From assembly GCF_002933775.1 (NCBI RefSeq), contig NZ_BEWV01000204.1:26284-90283 (forward strand): DNA of 64,000 nt. The letters are read 5' to 3'. Below are positions 8,283 to 16,788 of this stretch, in pieces (the first letter of the stretch is position 1; each line of letters opens with the position of its first letter). Source of the DNA: Prevotella sp. MGM1. Its GTDB lineage: Bacteria; Bacteroidota; Bacteroidia; Bacteroidales; Bacteroidaceae. The notes under the pieces were generated by a model that did no database searches, was not told the origin of the DNA, and saw only the letters and a list, made by a program, of their open reading frames with translations. The translations under genes and the position numbers were made by a program.

Positions 8283-9237
8283 GCTTTGCCGTACCTGCTG
8301 GCGAAAGACCTCCTCCGAGCAGGGGGGGGGGGCGCATCAATGCCGACTGTAACGGAACCGATGGATTCTTGTCAGATACGGATAGGACAGACTGACAGAT
8401 AGGTTTGGCCGTTTGTGTGGTAGTACGGTCATCAGGAATAGTACTGTGCATATCATCCGGCCTGTTCTCCTTATAGAAACGGTTGATAGATTTCTTCCAT
8501 CGAACTATTACACCATGTTTTAGTGAAAGTTCCGTCACCTTATCTATGAAACGGTCGCACTGTGTCCAGTCGTATCGACGAGGCGAGTAAGGAGAGAGCA
8601 ATCCGATACGCAGTTCACGCACAAAAAGCATTATGTCAATAATACAACTTAGAGAATCATTGAAGTCAATGACCGGTTCGATGGAAGCGAAAACGGAGAA
8701 CTGCATCTCATGCAGCCGAGAAATAGCCTTTATGCGCTCCTGAGTAGAAGGGGCACCAGGTTCCATTTCATCATGTCCGGTCAGTGTGAAACCAATGTGA
8801 AGCAAATGGCGATAGGCATATAGAGAGCCAATATACACATCTTTATACAGCCAATTCACAGCCTTGGTAAGTATATATACCGGAACACCCTGAGATAGTG
8901 CATAATCTATGCACGTCATTGACAGATCCGTTGTCTGCGGAAGAAACGGGTCAGAAGAGAAAGAGAAGAACAAACCGCCATCCTCAATAATCCGCGTGCG
9001 ATACTTATCCAGTTCCTTGCGGAAGATACGGACGGCCGACCACTCATCACCCAACGTAGATTTCAGTACCGCGTGCGGTCCACCCAAAGTATGAGCCATC
9101 GGTCCACGTTTGCAATAGCAATACGAGCAATTATGGTCACAACCCTTGTAAAGGTTACATGCCCATAGGGAATACTCCTCAGCCGCGCCTGCTGGTTGGT
9201 AGATAGCCTTACCCTTTATACGAGATGTTTCTTTCAT
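8143..9237 (-). CDS. Radical SAM protein (SPL-like), frame altered at a C tract
   Basis: The CDHNCSYC cluster near residue 34 is the CxxxCxxC iron-sulfur site of radical SAM enzymes. Further features (SFSSDPFLPQ, YILTKAV, FASIEPVID) resemble spore photoproduct lyase-like phage proteins. Confident coding ends near 8335 at an 11-base C run (8332-8322). The 60 or so residues read beyond it to 8143 overlap the next gene antiphase and look non-native, so the true C-terminus depends on tract length. Role possibly in modifying DNA or a small molecule; unknown. Confidence 0.7.
   Translation of the reverse strand: MKETSRIKGKAIYQPAGAAEEYSLWACNLYKGCDHNCSYCYCKRGPMAHTLGGPHAVLKSTLGDEWSAVRIFRKELDKYRTRIIEDGGLFFSFSSDPFLPQTTDLSMTCIDYALSQGVPVYILTKAVNWLYKDVYIGSLYAYRHLLHIGFTLTGHDEMEPGAPSTQERIKAISRLHEMQFSVFASIEPVIDFNDSLSCIIDIMLFVRELRIGLLSPYSPRRYDWTQCDRFIDKVTELSLKHGVIVRWKKSINRFYKENRPDDMHSTIPDDRTTTQTAKPICQSVLSVSDKNPSVPLQSALMRPPPLLGGGLSPAGTAKRGTTLEGFYQTGELLYGIGTIGNSGHSMAVCGSYHGTGSKIPYRGA
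8322..8332. repeat. Homopolymer tract G11 (C11 in the coding strand)
   Basis: Joint longest run in the window. With 10 C the radical SAM frame enters the downstream ORF and makes one fused protein. With 12 C it would end within about 20 codons, close to the downstream start. With 11 it runs antiphase through the next gene. Confidence 0.9.
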
Positions 9238-9521
9238 ATATTATCATTGTTTTGAGCCATCAACAGGGACAACGCCGATACGGAGTTTTCTACAGCCTGG
9301 AGATTAAGTATGACCGAGTGAGTAAGCTGTGCGTAATATGACAGTCTTTTATTCTCAGACATACCTTTGTCTTTTTCTTCACGGAGTTGCAATGCCATTT
9401 TTCTAAGGACATCCTCCACGAATGATTTTGTCATATCGAGTTCCTTCAGACATAATCCTAACTCTGCTGCATACATCATATATATATCTGAATTTTGTGC
9501 CATAAATTTTTGCTCCGCCAT
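9234..9521 (-). CDS. Small helical hypothetical protein (95 aa)
   Basis: All-helical, with LELDMTKSFVEDVLRKMALQ-like amphipathic stretches and no recognised domain. Its stop overlaps the start of the radical SAM gene (ATGA type), so the two are probably translationally coupled. Confidence 0.6.
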   Translation of the reverse strand: MAEQKFMAQNSDIYMMYAAELGLCLKELDMTKSFVEDVLRKMALQLREEKDKGMSENKRLSYYAQLTHSVILNLQAVENSVSALSLLMAQNNDNI

Positions 9522-9543
9522 ACTCTATTAAACATAATTAGTA

Positions 9544-10068
9544 TTATATCATTTTCTCCACAGTCATTTTTCTGACCTCAGAAACAGGAAGATTGTACAC
9601 ATCAAGATTCGTCCACCACGATTCCTTACCTTTTTCAATATAAAGAGGTTGCAAGGCTTTTTCTTTTTCAGGACGACTTACGGAATCCACCCATTCCTCC
9701 GGTACAAATGTGTTAAATCTATTCTCCACGTACCACGTATTCTGGAAACGATAGCAATACGCACGATGCCTACGGCCATTAGTCCGTCCATTCTCACGGA
9801 AAACGACCGTAGCATAATTATTGCGCTGCATAGCCGCCATGCAATGAAGGAAGTCATCATCTCCACAGAAATGAGACTTACCATCAAAGAAAATAGGCCA
9901 TATATCACGCCGGAGAAAAAACCAAATGTTATCCCTTTCTCTGTCAGACATTTGCGAGATGTACTTCGTGACAATCTCATGCCATATATGCTGCCGGAGA
10001 TGAGAACCTCGAGCGAATCCTTCGATGGCGAAAAGGAAATCGTGCCAATCAAGAACCATTGTAATCAT
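9544..10068 (-). CDS. Hypothetical protein (174 aa)
   Basis: Not recognised. It has aromatic and basic residues (RERDNIWFFLRRDIWPIFF) and His/Cys/Asp residues in FDGKSHFCGDDDFLHC. It lies 12 nt from the gene starting upstream and is likely cotranscribed. Confidence 0.6.
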   Translation of the reverse strand: MITMVLDWHDFLFAIEGFARGSHLRQHIWHEIVTKYISQMSDRERDNIWFFLRRDIWPIFFDGKSHFCGDDDFLHCMAAMQRNNYATVVFRENGRTNGRRHRAYCYRFQNTWYVENRFNTFVPEEWVDSVSRPEKEKALQPLYIEKGKESWWTNLDVYNLPVSEVRKMTVEKMI

Positions 10069-10079
10069 TGCCGTAACAT

Positions 10080-10748
10080 TTAGATTGGAAATATCTTCGC
10101 ATTGTCGTGAAGATTTATTTTTCTTTCAGTGAATGAAATCACACGGGAATCGTTGTAGGCGTCAATCAGCAGGTGTCCATAGTCCTCTACGCTTCCACCA
10201 AAAAGTTTAACCGTTACAGAACCATAGCATACGATATTCCCTTTCCCAGACACCACTGTTCGATCCATAGCAACGACTTTACCCTTCTCCACGTTAGCCC
10301 GGCACGCATCGGAGAGACGCACACAGGCTTTTTCTGCATTGACAAAAACATTGCAGGCACCCTTTGTCCACACCTTACGGGCACCAAACACATAGACACG
10401 GTGACGACCATCGACAACGAGTGCCGGAGACGGGGTTTCTCCATCCGCATCATCATCTCCTACGAGAATGATAGAAGGAGGTGCGGACAACGGAGGCACT
10501 TCATTGTAGAACACACCCGCGAGATTGATGTCCTCACGATAGATGTCATAGTTCTTTCGGAAAGCCTCCATCACCAGGGATGGCACCTCATGCAGAAAAC
10601 CATCCCAATAGCGTTTCCATGCCGACACCAGTTCCGGTACAGTATGCGCATTGTGGAAAAAAGCCTGCGATTCCTCACAGTTACCCGACTGCGCCAGGAT
10701 GCCTATGCACATCTCCTGAAAACGGGTGAAATACTCATTCTTCTCCAC
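10080..10748 (-). CDS. Hypothetical protein with beta-rich C-terminus
   Basis: About 222 aa from the GTG at 10748; a TTG at 10775 would add nine residues but deepen the overlap with the gene ending at 10735. The N-terminal half is helical; residues 120-220 are short repeated strands (VYVFGARKVWTKGACNVFVN, NIVCYGSVTVKLFGG) that suggest a beta-helix-like fold. Function unknown. Confidence 0.55.
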   Translation of the reverse strand: MEKNEYFTRFQEMCIGILAQSGNCEESQAFFHNAHTVPELVSAWKRYWDGFLHEVPSLVMEAFRKNYDIYREDINLAGVFYNEVPPLSAPPSIILVGDDDADGETPSPALVVDGRHRVYVFGARKVWTKGACNVFVNAEKACVRLSDACRANVEKGKVVAMDRTVVSGKGNIVCYGSVTVKLFGGSVEDYGHLLIDAYNDSRVISFTERKINLHDNAKIFPI

Positions 10749-11304
10749 GATTACCCTCCTTTCTGTTCTTATCAATAGCCCGTCTCACCGAATCCCATTC
10801 CGCCATATCCAGCACATCCGTATCAGGGTCATACGTCCCAACCCAAAGGACGGTTGCCTTGTCTCCCACCACATCCTGAACAACAAAAAACTCGAACGGT
10901 TGGATAGTCGGAAAATCCACGTCCTGCATAGATATGCCATCGGCCGTAGTTCTTCTGATACGCTCCACCTCAGCCTTGGTAAGCATAGCCACCTCAGACC
11001 TCCGTCGGCCTACCGCCTTCGTCTGACAGTCGATGATATAATCATTCCACTGCTTCTGTTGCAATCTATACATCTGACAACAATAAAGATTACTGAGAAA
11101 AGTCTTCCAACGGCCCGCACCCTGTGCAATGAAAAACAGCGCGACAGGTTCGGATATAAACACCCGACGTTCCTTGTCATTCCAAGAAACCAATCCCACG
11201 CGAATCATCTTGTCAAAGATGGCAAACACCTTGGACAAAGCGGAGAGCCATTTCAGTCTCTTTTCCTCCTGACGGTGTTCCCGCCATTTTTTCAGCCATT
11301 TCAT
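10735..11304 (-). CDS. Hypothetical protein (189 aa)
   Basis: A basic N-terminus (MKWLKKWREHRQEEKRLKWL) leads into a helical region and then a beta-rich C-terminal part (FEFFVVQDVVGDKATVLWVG). No recognised family. It overlaps the next gene, consistent with tight packing in this operon. Confidence 0.6.
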   Translation of the reverse strand: MKWLKKWREHRQEEKRLKWLSALSKVFAIFDKMIRVGLVSWNDKERRVFISEPVALFFIAQGAGRWKTFLSNLYCCQMYRLQQKQWNDYIIDCQTKAVGRRRSEVAMLTKAEVERIRRTTADGISMQDVDFPTIQPFEFFVVQDVVGDKATVLWVGTYDPDTDVLDMAEWDSVRRAIDKNRKEGNRGEE

Positions 11305-11316
11305 ATCCGTATATGA

Positions 11317-12201
11317 TTAAGTCAGAGAAGCATCAGGACCGGCAAACAAACGATGCTGGGAAAGGATTTCCTCGTGTATCAGAGATGCCGCCTGCTTCGC
11401 ATTCGGATGCGGTTTTCCCGTATTACCGAGCAGACGAAGCCGAAAGATATGTCTCCATTCAAACGCCGAGTAGGTATATACCACGCGCGTTGCCGTATCA
11501 AGCGGCAGAAATCCCCGTGCATCCTGTGGAGGAAGACCGAGACGCAGCGCCATGCGATAAGCCCATTCCCCACACTTCCATGCCACGTTAGCCAAGAGTC
11601 GCTTCGTCCAGTGCGCACAATCATACCAGTGAGGCAAACAGATGGTGATACCACGCCCCGGACGGCCGAAGTTCACGTAGCGTGTAGATTGTTCCGCTAT
11701 GCTGTTCGGACTGGTACGGTTCAGTTCACGAGATGTGCTTATCTGCGTCGTCAGACACACCGTATAGCGAAGACACATGAATGCTGTAGGGAAGTGCAGC
11801 TCAAGTGCCCGAGACACGAACCTATCTACCGACACCTCATAGGGGGTAAGAATTTTGGCAATCTTCAGATTATCATTCAAGTACTGTCCGTTTGTGGACA
11901 GGAAATATATACGGCCGTCCATCCCTTTTTTCTTGTAATATACACAGGTCACAAAAGGCGTATTCGTCAGTGCCACGCACAGACATGCCGGAACATCAGA
12001 AGTATTGCCAGATTGGAACACATAATAGTAAGACGCATGTCGGAACATCGAAAGATGTCCACGTGAAGCCAATTCATCACACAGTTCCTCCGGAGATTTC
12101 TTTCCCCCTTCGGACGCATAGCATACGCGTGCTGCACGAGCCACGTGCGCCGGATTAGAATTGTTTACCCACAGTTCTGCGGATGGAAGTATTTTTTTCA
12201 T
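11317..12201 (-). CDS. thyX: FAD-dependent thymidylate synthase-like (ThyX)
   Basis: 294 aa. TSRELNRTSPN followed by IAEQSTRYVNF corresponds to the ThyX signature, in which the usual RHRxxSxNExSxR is degenerate here (A in place of N, altered first half). The C-terminal ARGFLPLDTATRV and HIFRLRLLG match the conserved ThyX region. The known reaction is methylation of dUMP to dTMP using methylene-THF and FADH2. The divergent motif makes activity on standard dUMP uncertain, and hypermodified pyrimidine synthesis is an alternative. Confidence 0.75.
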   Translation of the reverse strand: MKKILPSAELWVNNSNPAHVARAARVCYASEGGKKSPEELCDELASRGHLSMFRHASYYYVFQSGNTSDVPACLCVALTNTPFVTCVYYKKKGMDGRIYFLSTNGQYLNDNLKIAKILTPYEVSVDRFVSRALELHFPTAFMCLRYTVCLTTQISTSRELNRTSPNSIAEQSTRYVNFGRPGRGITICLPHWYDCAHWTKRLLANVAWKCGEWAYRMALRLGLPPQDARGFLPLDTATRVVYTYSAFEWRHIFRLRLLGNTGKPHPNAKQAASLIHEEILSQHRLFAGPDASLT

Positions 12202-12478
12202 TATTACATAGATTATACCGTTTTACAAATTTCGCCTCATTGAGACAAATGTGCACATCCGTCCGGTTGCGCAAGAAAGAGTATTTGATGTTCAACTCAT
12301 CCGACAATCCATCCGCTTCCACACACCACTGACCAAGGTAAAAATCGTAATGAACCGGAGCCTTGTATCGAAATGTTGTAAAAAAGCGTTCTCCATTACG
12401 GAGCATGATGTCGATGTCAAGGAATATAAACCGTTGCCCGGTGCCATCGACAAACGAATGTTTCGGAGGAGCTTTCAT
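12155..12478 (-). CDS. Hypothetical protein (107 aa)
   Basis: A beta-rich start (RFIFLDIDIMLRNGERFFT) and a basic tail. No recognised domain. Its 3' end overlaps the ThyX start by 47 nt, so either its last codons or the ThyX start should be treated with caution. Confidence 0.55.
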   Translation of the reverse strand: MKAPPKHSFVDGTGQRFIFLDIDIMLRNGERFFTTFRYKAPVHYDFYLGQWCVEADGLSDELNIKYSFLRNRTDVHICLNEAKFVKRYNLCNNEKNTSIRRTVGKQF

Positions 12479-12485
12479 ATATTCT

Positions 12486-13496
12486 TTAAGACTTTAATGT
12501 GATACCATATTGCGCACAGATGTTAAAGAATGTGCCGATACCTATGCGGTCCGGCCGGCTGAGCGCATTGAACTTCTGATCGCAGAGAGAAGCATTATAC
12601 TTCTGACAGATGGCAGACACACGATGGAAGAAGTTGCGCCCCCACGGATCGGGTAAATTAGCCAGGGCAAATCCGACACGAAACCAGTCTGCATAGTCAT
12701 TAGTGATGTCAATATGGTGCCGCTCCAGTTTCTCCACCAGAATACCCACCTTGTTCACAAGGTCATCCGAGGGCTCCGTATGCGGTTGATATACGGCCGC
12801 CTTTGGCGCCAGCATCTGAGAACCGAGGTCGATACCCGAATACGGGATTACATTCGGGTTAATATACGGATGTTCATCGTAGGAAGCGAAACGGATGCGC
12901 GTCACATCGCCACACTGCTTGTCAATGACGATTCCCAGTGCCGCATATTCGCGGAGCAAGGCACGGAACTGTTCCTTGTGGTACTGCGGATAATCCAGCG
13001 GGATAAGCGCAAAATACCCCGTTCCAGAGCAGGACAGCATCAGGAGTGCCACTTCGGGACGATGACGCAATGTACGAAGGACAGATTTCATATCCGAAAG
13101 CGACTGATTATCCTGCAGGTCGATGTCGATGCAAAGAAAACCCGTATGTTGAAGCAGATGTGCCGTGCGCCGACTCACATGTTCCGTCACTGAAAACAGT
13201 TCTCCTGTCTTCCGGTTCACTTTCTCCGAGGTCACTTCGCGCAGTTCAAAAAGTCCCGAAAGCGTAGCCCCAGGCAGAATCGTTTTCATCTTCTTGTAGT
13301 CCTCCCGTTTCTTCGCCTCCTTTGCCCCATACTGATCCACCAAGCCACGCAACTGCATGACCACCGATTTCCAGCGGTCAGTGAGGCAGAAGTCGCGGAT
13401 GGTCATCTGCCGGATGACACTATTCGTAGTACGGTCGTAGAACCGTCCCACATTATCGTGCGCATCCGTATATATAGAGCAAAGTTTATCAAACAT
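12486..13496 (-). CDS. VirE-N / BT4734-like protein with PriCT-2-like C-terminus
   Basis: 336 aa. FLCIDIDLQDNQ, LMLSCSGTGYFALIPLDYP and CGDVTRIRFASYDEHPYINP are the recurring blocks of the Bacteroides BT4734/BF3469 family, whose fold is primase-like. Residues 255-336 (DYADWFRVGFALANL ... FFHRVSAICQKYN) resemble PriCT-2. Such proteins accompany replication or mobility genes in Bacteroidetes; a nucleic-acid role is likely. Confidence 0.75.
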   Translation of the reverse strand: MFDKLCSIYTDAHDNVGRFYDRTTNSVIRQMTIRDFCLTDRWKSVVMQLRGLVDQYGAKEAKKREDYKKMKTILPGATLSGLFELREVTSEKVNRKTGELFSVTEHVSRRTAHLLQHTGFLCIDIDLQDNQSLSDMKSVLRTLRHRPEVALLMLSCSGTGYFALIPLDYPQYHKEQFRALLREYAALGIVIDKQCGDVTRIRFASYDEHPYINPNVIPYSGIDLGSQMLAPKAAVYQPHTEPSDDLVNKVGILVEKLERHHIDITNDYADWFRVGFALANLPDPWGRNFFHRVSAICQKYNASLCDQKFNALSRPDRIGIGTFFNICAQYGITLKS

Positions 13497-13508
13497 AGAA
13501 AAGGCTAT

Positions 13509-13844
13509 TCAATTCTTATTTCTGTCATTATTCTTTTTAAGTTGCCCGTTATGACAGGCTTTGGGCATTTCCGCATGAAGTCGCTCCTTCATTTTGTCAA
13601 AGAAGCCACAGAACGAGTCCATCATGTCCACCTGACTATTCAGTTCCTGCATGAAGCACATCAGCATCAACATGGAAGAACCCAGGACCTCTATTGAGGT
13701 GAACGGATTGATACCTGCCTCTTTCATAAGAGTCAGTACCTTCGGTGTCATTTCTTGCTGAACCTTCAGCGACTCCTCTATGCGCTTCTGCTCGTTTTTG
13801 GATGTCAGACACCGGTCCTTGTCAATTTTCAATTTCTTAATCAT
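13509..13844 (-). CDS. Hypothetical helical protein (111 aa)
   Basis: I start at the ATG at 13844 (MIKKLKIDKDR), because the upstream extension would overlap the membrane protein gene. The protein is helical and Met-rich (SSMLMLMCFMQELNSQVDMM). No domain is recognised. Confidence 0.55.
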   Translation of the reverse strand: MIKKLKIDKDRCLTSKNEQKRIEESLKVQQEMTPKVLTLMKEAGINPFTSIEVLGSSMLMLMCFMQELNSQVDMMDSFCGFFDKMKERLHAEMPKACHNGQLKKNNDRNKN

Positions 13845-13857
13845 ATACACATTTGTA

Positions 13858-14241
13858 TTATAAAGGTGGATTTTTACGTATGAAACGCGCATACAAACAT
13901 TCCACAATATAGTTGAATGCGAGGGTGACAGCGAATCCCGTCACGACATATAGTACAGATGTGAGCCACCATGCCAGCCAAGCGAAGATCAAGGCTATAA
14001 TCAGTTGAACACAGATTTCCTGTATATAATTTTTTTTGAAATAAGCATTACGCCATCGCCGTGGCTTGTCTGGATCCTTAATTTTGTAGTATCTCCAGGA
14101 TGCGAATCCCCCCGTAAACATAGCAGCCAGTATGGAGCCTACAAGCAGCCAGGGAGCGTTCAGCAACGGCATAATCCAGCATCCAATGCCTAACACGAAG
14201 GCAAGCAGTGACCAGTTGAGAATGAAAAAATACCTGTTCAT
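13858..14241 (-). CDS. Multi-pass membrane protein (127 aa)
   Basis: Four hydrophobic segments are visible (about residues 4-20, 28-45, 78-95 and 98-112), separated by a basic loop YKIKDPDKPRRWRNAYFKK. Function unknown. It is the first gene after an operator-containing promoter, so a lysogeny or superinfection-immunity role is possible but unproven. Confidence 0.65.
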   Translation of the reverse strand: MNRYFFILNWSLLAFVLGIGCWIMPLLNAPWLLVGSILAAMFTGGFASWRYYKIKDPDKPRRWRNAYFKKNYIQEICVQLIIALIFAWLAWWLTSVLYVVTGFAVTLAFNYIVECLYARFIRKNPPL

Positions 14242-14267
14242 CGTGGTTATAATCTGTTATTGTGCTA

Positions 14268-14298
14268 CAAAAATAAAGGTTTTAATCGGATTTACAAA
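14268..14298 (-). promoter_or_regulatory. Promoter with AATCCGATTAAAACC element (site 1)
   Basis: Minus-strand TTTG (14298-14295), 19 nt, then TATTTTTG (14275-14268). The spacer holds AAATCCGATTAAAACC. The same spacer element sits at the parA promoter, and another copy lies beside the promoter at 38.45 kb. It is a probable operator for a phage repressor. Confidence 0.65.
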
Positions 14299-14299
14299 A

Positions 14300-15205
14300 T
14301 AAAATCTCTTGTTTTTGCGATTACGCCCCTTATTTTTAACGTTTAAGGTTGATTTCGATGAGGAAAGGATGAAAATCTGTCTGCCTGAGTATGTTTATCA
14401 GATGTCTTCTAATGGGACAACCCGATGACCAGTATTCTCGGAACTTAGCTCTCCGCCTTTGCTCACCACCCCACTCTCCTTATCTTTTTCCTTAGATCCT
14501 CAAAATAACTTTTTGAAGGTTGAGACAATGAAAAGGGGAAAGTCAGAAATGAAATAAAAAGTTGAGCAAAGAGACTAAAAGAGGGGAAAAGTAATTTTGA
14601 AAAATGCTCCAAAACACTGAAAACTATTACCCTTATACAAGTAAAAAGTTATTTTACCCTCTTTTTTACAAACATTCCGCACACAGGAAGAAAAACAAAA
14701 AAAAAGAAAAATCTATCAGAAACAAGCCAAAATCCCCTCATTTTGCTATCCATAATTTTTTCCTAATTATCTAATAGTCAAAAGAGAAAGTGGAACTTTC
14801 GTATATTGCTTTATGCCTTTTGAGGTCTGGGGAAAAGAGGGTCTTGGAGAGACGCAAAATTCGCAAAATAATCAGCAGGGTATGGAGAAAAACCACTTTT
14901 TCTCCTTTTGGACTTGAAAAAGGAGGGATAAAAGGAGGAAAAGTAGCGGAAATACAAGGGATTCCGAAGATGGGAGGACACTCTTAGCCCTCCTCCTTTT
15001 AGTCTCCCTAAGCATCCTTGAAAATCAGGAATGGCAAAACACACACGAACAGGAGTTTTTTTTGCGCGACCGCTTGCACATGTCAGGGGGATTTAGTAAA
15101 TTTGCATTGTATATTAAATTGGGATATTGTTTGCTTTTTGTTTTGTTATAGGAATTGGAGCCTCTCCATTAGGTCAATAGCGGTTAATCCCAATAAGGTG
15201 AGACC
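14300..15205. other. Gene-free stretch of about 0.9 kb
   Basis: No convincing gene on either strand; the short open frames have no coding character. Purine-rich and A/T-rich runs dominate 14520-14720. A plus-strand TAAATTTGC near 15100 resembles a -7 element with no gene behind it. The stretch could hold a small RNA or an attachment or packaging site, but I see nothing specific. Confidence 0.5.
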
Positions 15206-15210
15206 AAAAG

Positions 15211-15236
15211 CGCCCCGAAGTCCAAACTTCGAGGCG
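15211..15236 (-). terminator. Terminator after ketoacyl synthase gene
   Basis: Minus-strand CGCCTCGAAG and CTTCGGGGCG form a stem with a 6 nt loop and are followed by CTTTTGG. It lies about 30 nt beyond the ketoacyl synthase stop codon. Confidence 0.7.
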
Positions 15237-15267
15237 TTGTCTTGTCGATAAGTGGACACCGATTGTC

Positions 15268-16497
15268 CTACGGAAGAAGGTTGAGGAATATGGCCGCGTT
15301 GGTACCACCGAAACCAAAAGAATTGCACAGACAAAGCCCGTGATTGTATTCCTGTGGTCGCGTGGGAATAATGAGAGATGAAGCTGCGCTGTCCTTTTCG
15401 GCAAGATGGGGGTGCGGGGAGACAAAGCCTCCTTGCTGCTGGATGATGGCATAGACGATAGTCGATACCCCGGACATCCAACACTCGTGTCCGGTAAGTG
15501 CCTTGATTGGCACCGTGAGTGGTGGCCGTTCCATCCGCTTCGTCAGTTCAGAGATAGCCTGAGCTTCCGCCGAGTCCCCATCCCTTGTAGAAGTCGCGTG
15601 CGGGAAGATGGTTGTCAGTTGCGGTACGGGTGTCTCCTTGCCCAGCGCCATACGCATTGCCGCGAGAATGCTGTCGGCCGACGGAGACACGATGTTTGGT
15701 GATGTAGAGAAACCATAACCCAGTACCTCCGCCATCGGATAGTGCAATCTGCCGGACATAGAAAACCTTTGCGCGTAATGCTCTTCCGATTCTATCACCA
15801 GTGCCGCTGCACCACCCGACGGAACAAGACCATCACGCGATTTGTCAAACGGCCGGGAGGCTGTGGAGGGGGAAGACTCATTGCGAGAGAACACCCCCAG
15901 CGCATCAAATGCCGTATAAGCCAGTGTACCCACTTCCTGCGCCCCTACCACCACTGCAGCGTCGATGATACCAGATGCTATCAAAGAGTGAGCGATGCCG
16001 ACGGCATGGCCACCACCGGCACATGCCGCAGAAAGCGTCAGCGAAAGCCCGCTGAATCCAAAGATAGATGCCAGTGCCATAGATACCGTAGAGTTCAGCG
16101 AGCGAAAGACCTGAAAGCCCCCTACCCTTCGTGTATCGTGATATGTCTCCATGATGCCCTCCGTCTCGGCATTGGCACAAGCCGTGGAGTCATTGCTTAC
16201 GATGAGCGCATAGCGAGAGCAGTCCGTGATGGACGCCTGTGCAAGCGCCTGTTTCACCGCCATGTAGGCATAGATTGACGGCTCGGAAAGACATTTGCGC
16301 TGTGCGTTACGCAGCGGTTCTTTTGTTAAGTCTGGCATGGAAACCAAGCCCGTGAGAGAAGATTGGTAGCCATATACCTTTCGCGCATGAGATATACCGA
16401 TACCAGGAGTGCCGGAGCGGAGACTTTTCGCCACCTCTCCCTGAGACCGGCCGAGACAGGACCAGATACCTATTCCCGTGATTAAAGATTGTCGCAT
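15268..16497 (-). CDS. Beta-ketoacyl-ACP synthase (KAS I/II, FabB/F-like)
   Basis: 409 aa, full length for the family. All catalytic elements are visible: Cys159 in TLSAACAGGGHAVG, His300 in PHATSTRDGD, Lys332 and His337 in IKALTGHECW, and the C-terminal NSFGFGGTNAAIF. Known chemistry: condensation of acyl-enzyme with malonyl-ACP. The start overlaps the ACP gene by 16 nt, indicating coupled translation of a dedicated pair. The N-terminal substrate region is unlike housekeeping FabF, so a special acyl product is likely. An unusual cargo for a phage. Confidence 0.9.
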   Translation of the reverse strand: MRQSLITGIGIWSCLGRSQGEVAKSLRSGTPGIGISHARKVYGYQSSLTGLVSMPDLTKEPLRNAQRKCLSEPSIYAYMAVKQALAQASITDCSRYALIVSNDSTACANAETEGIMETYHDTRRVGGFQVFRSLNSTVSMALASIFGFSGLSLTLSAACAGGGHAVGIAHSLIASGIIDAAVVVGAQEVGTLAYTAFDALGVFSRNESSPSTASRPFDKSRDGLVPSGGAAALVIESEEHYAQRFSMSGRLHYPMAEVLGYGFSTSPNIVSPSADSILAAMRMALGKETPVPQLTTIFPHATSTRDGDSAEAQAISELTKRMERPPLTVPIKALTGHECWMSGVSTIVYAIIQQQGGFVSPHPHLAEKDSAASSLIIPTRPQEYNHGLCLCNSFGFGGTNAAIFLNLLP

Positions 16498-16751
16498 ACA
16501 GAAGGTTTTTTGGAGATAAGAAAACTGATTACATCACGAATGGTGCGAACATTTTTAACGTCCACGCTGTTCAAATCGACCGAAAAAGCCGTCTCTATCC
16601 CAATGATAAAGTCCACTATGTCGAGCGACTCCATACCTATGTCGCAGGATAGGCTGGAATCAAGAGTGATAGACTCCTTTGGTGGCATGAATGCGCTGTC
16701 GAAACGAGCCAAAAGGATTTCGAGAATCCGAGGGAAAATTTTTTCTTCCAT
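16482..16751 (-). CDS. Acyl carrier protein
   Basis: 89 aa. DIGMESLDIVDFIIGIET matches the ACP helix II signature, with Ser42 as the phosphopantetheine attachment residue; the overall length and acidity fit. It should need a host phosphopantetheinyl transferase, since none was seen here. It partners the overlapping ketoacyl synthase. No ketoreductase, dehydratase or malonyl transferase gene is nearby, so host enzymes must supply the remaining steps. Confidence 0.9.
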   Translation of the reverse strand: MEEKIFPRILEILLARFDSAFMPPKESITLDSSLSCDIGMESLDIVDFIIGIETAFSVDLNSVDVKNVRTIRDVISFLISKKPSVCDNL

Positions 16752-16788
16752 GAATAAATGAATTGATGAATTTATGATTTTATGAAAC
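16752..16788 (-). repeat. TTCAT-rich leader, copy 2
   Basis: Minus-strand leader before the ACP gene: TTTCATAAAATCATAAATTC-type steps up to the ATG. It overlaps the 3' end of the preceding gene, so it works as an intergenic leader rather than a promoter. Confidence 0.5.

Noticed and set aside
14790..15044. Short open frames on both strands in the gene-free stretch
   Set aside because: Composition follows purine-rich DNA, there is no conserved-looking segment, and neither frame has a plausible promoter and start together.
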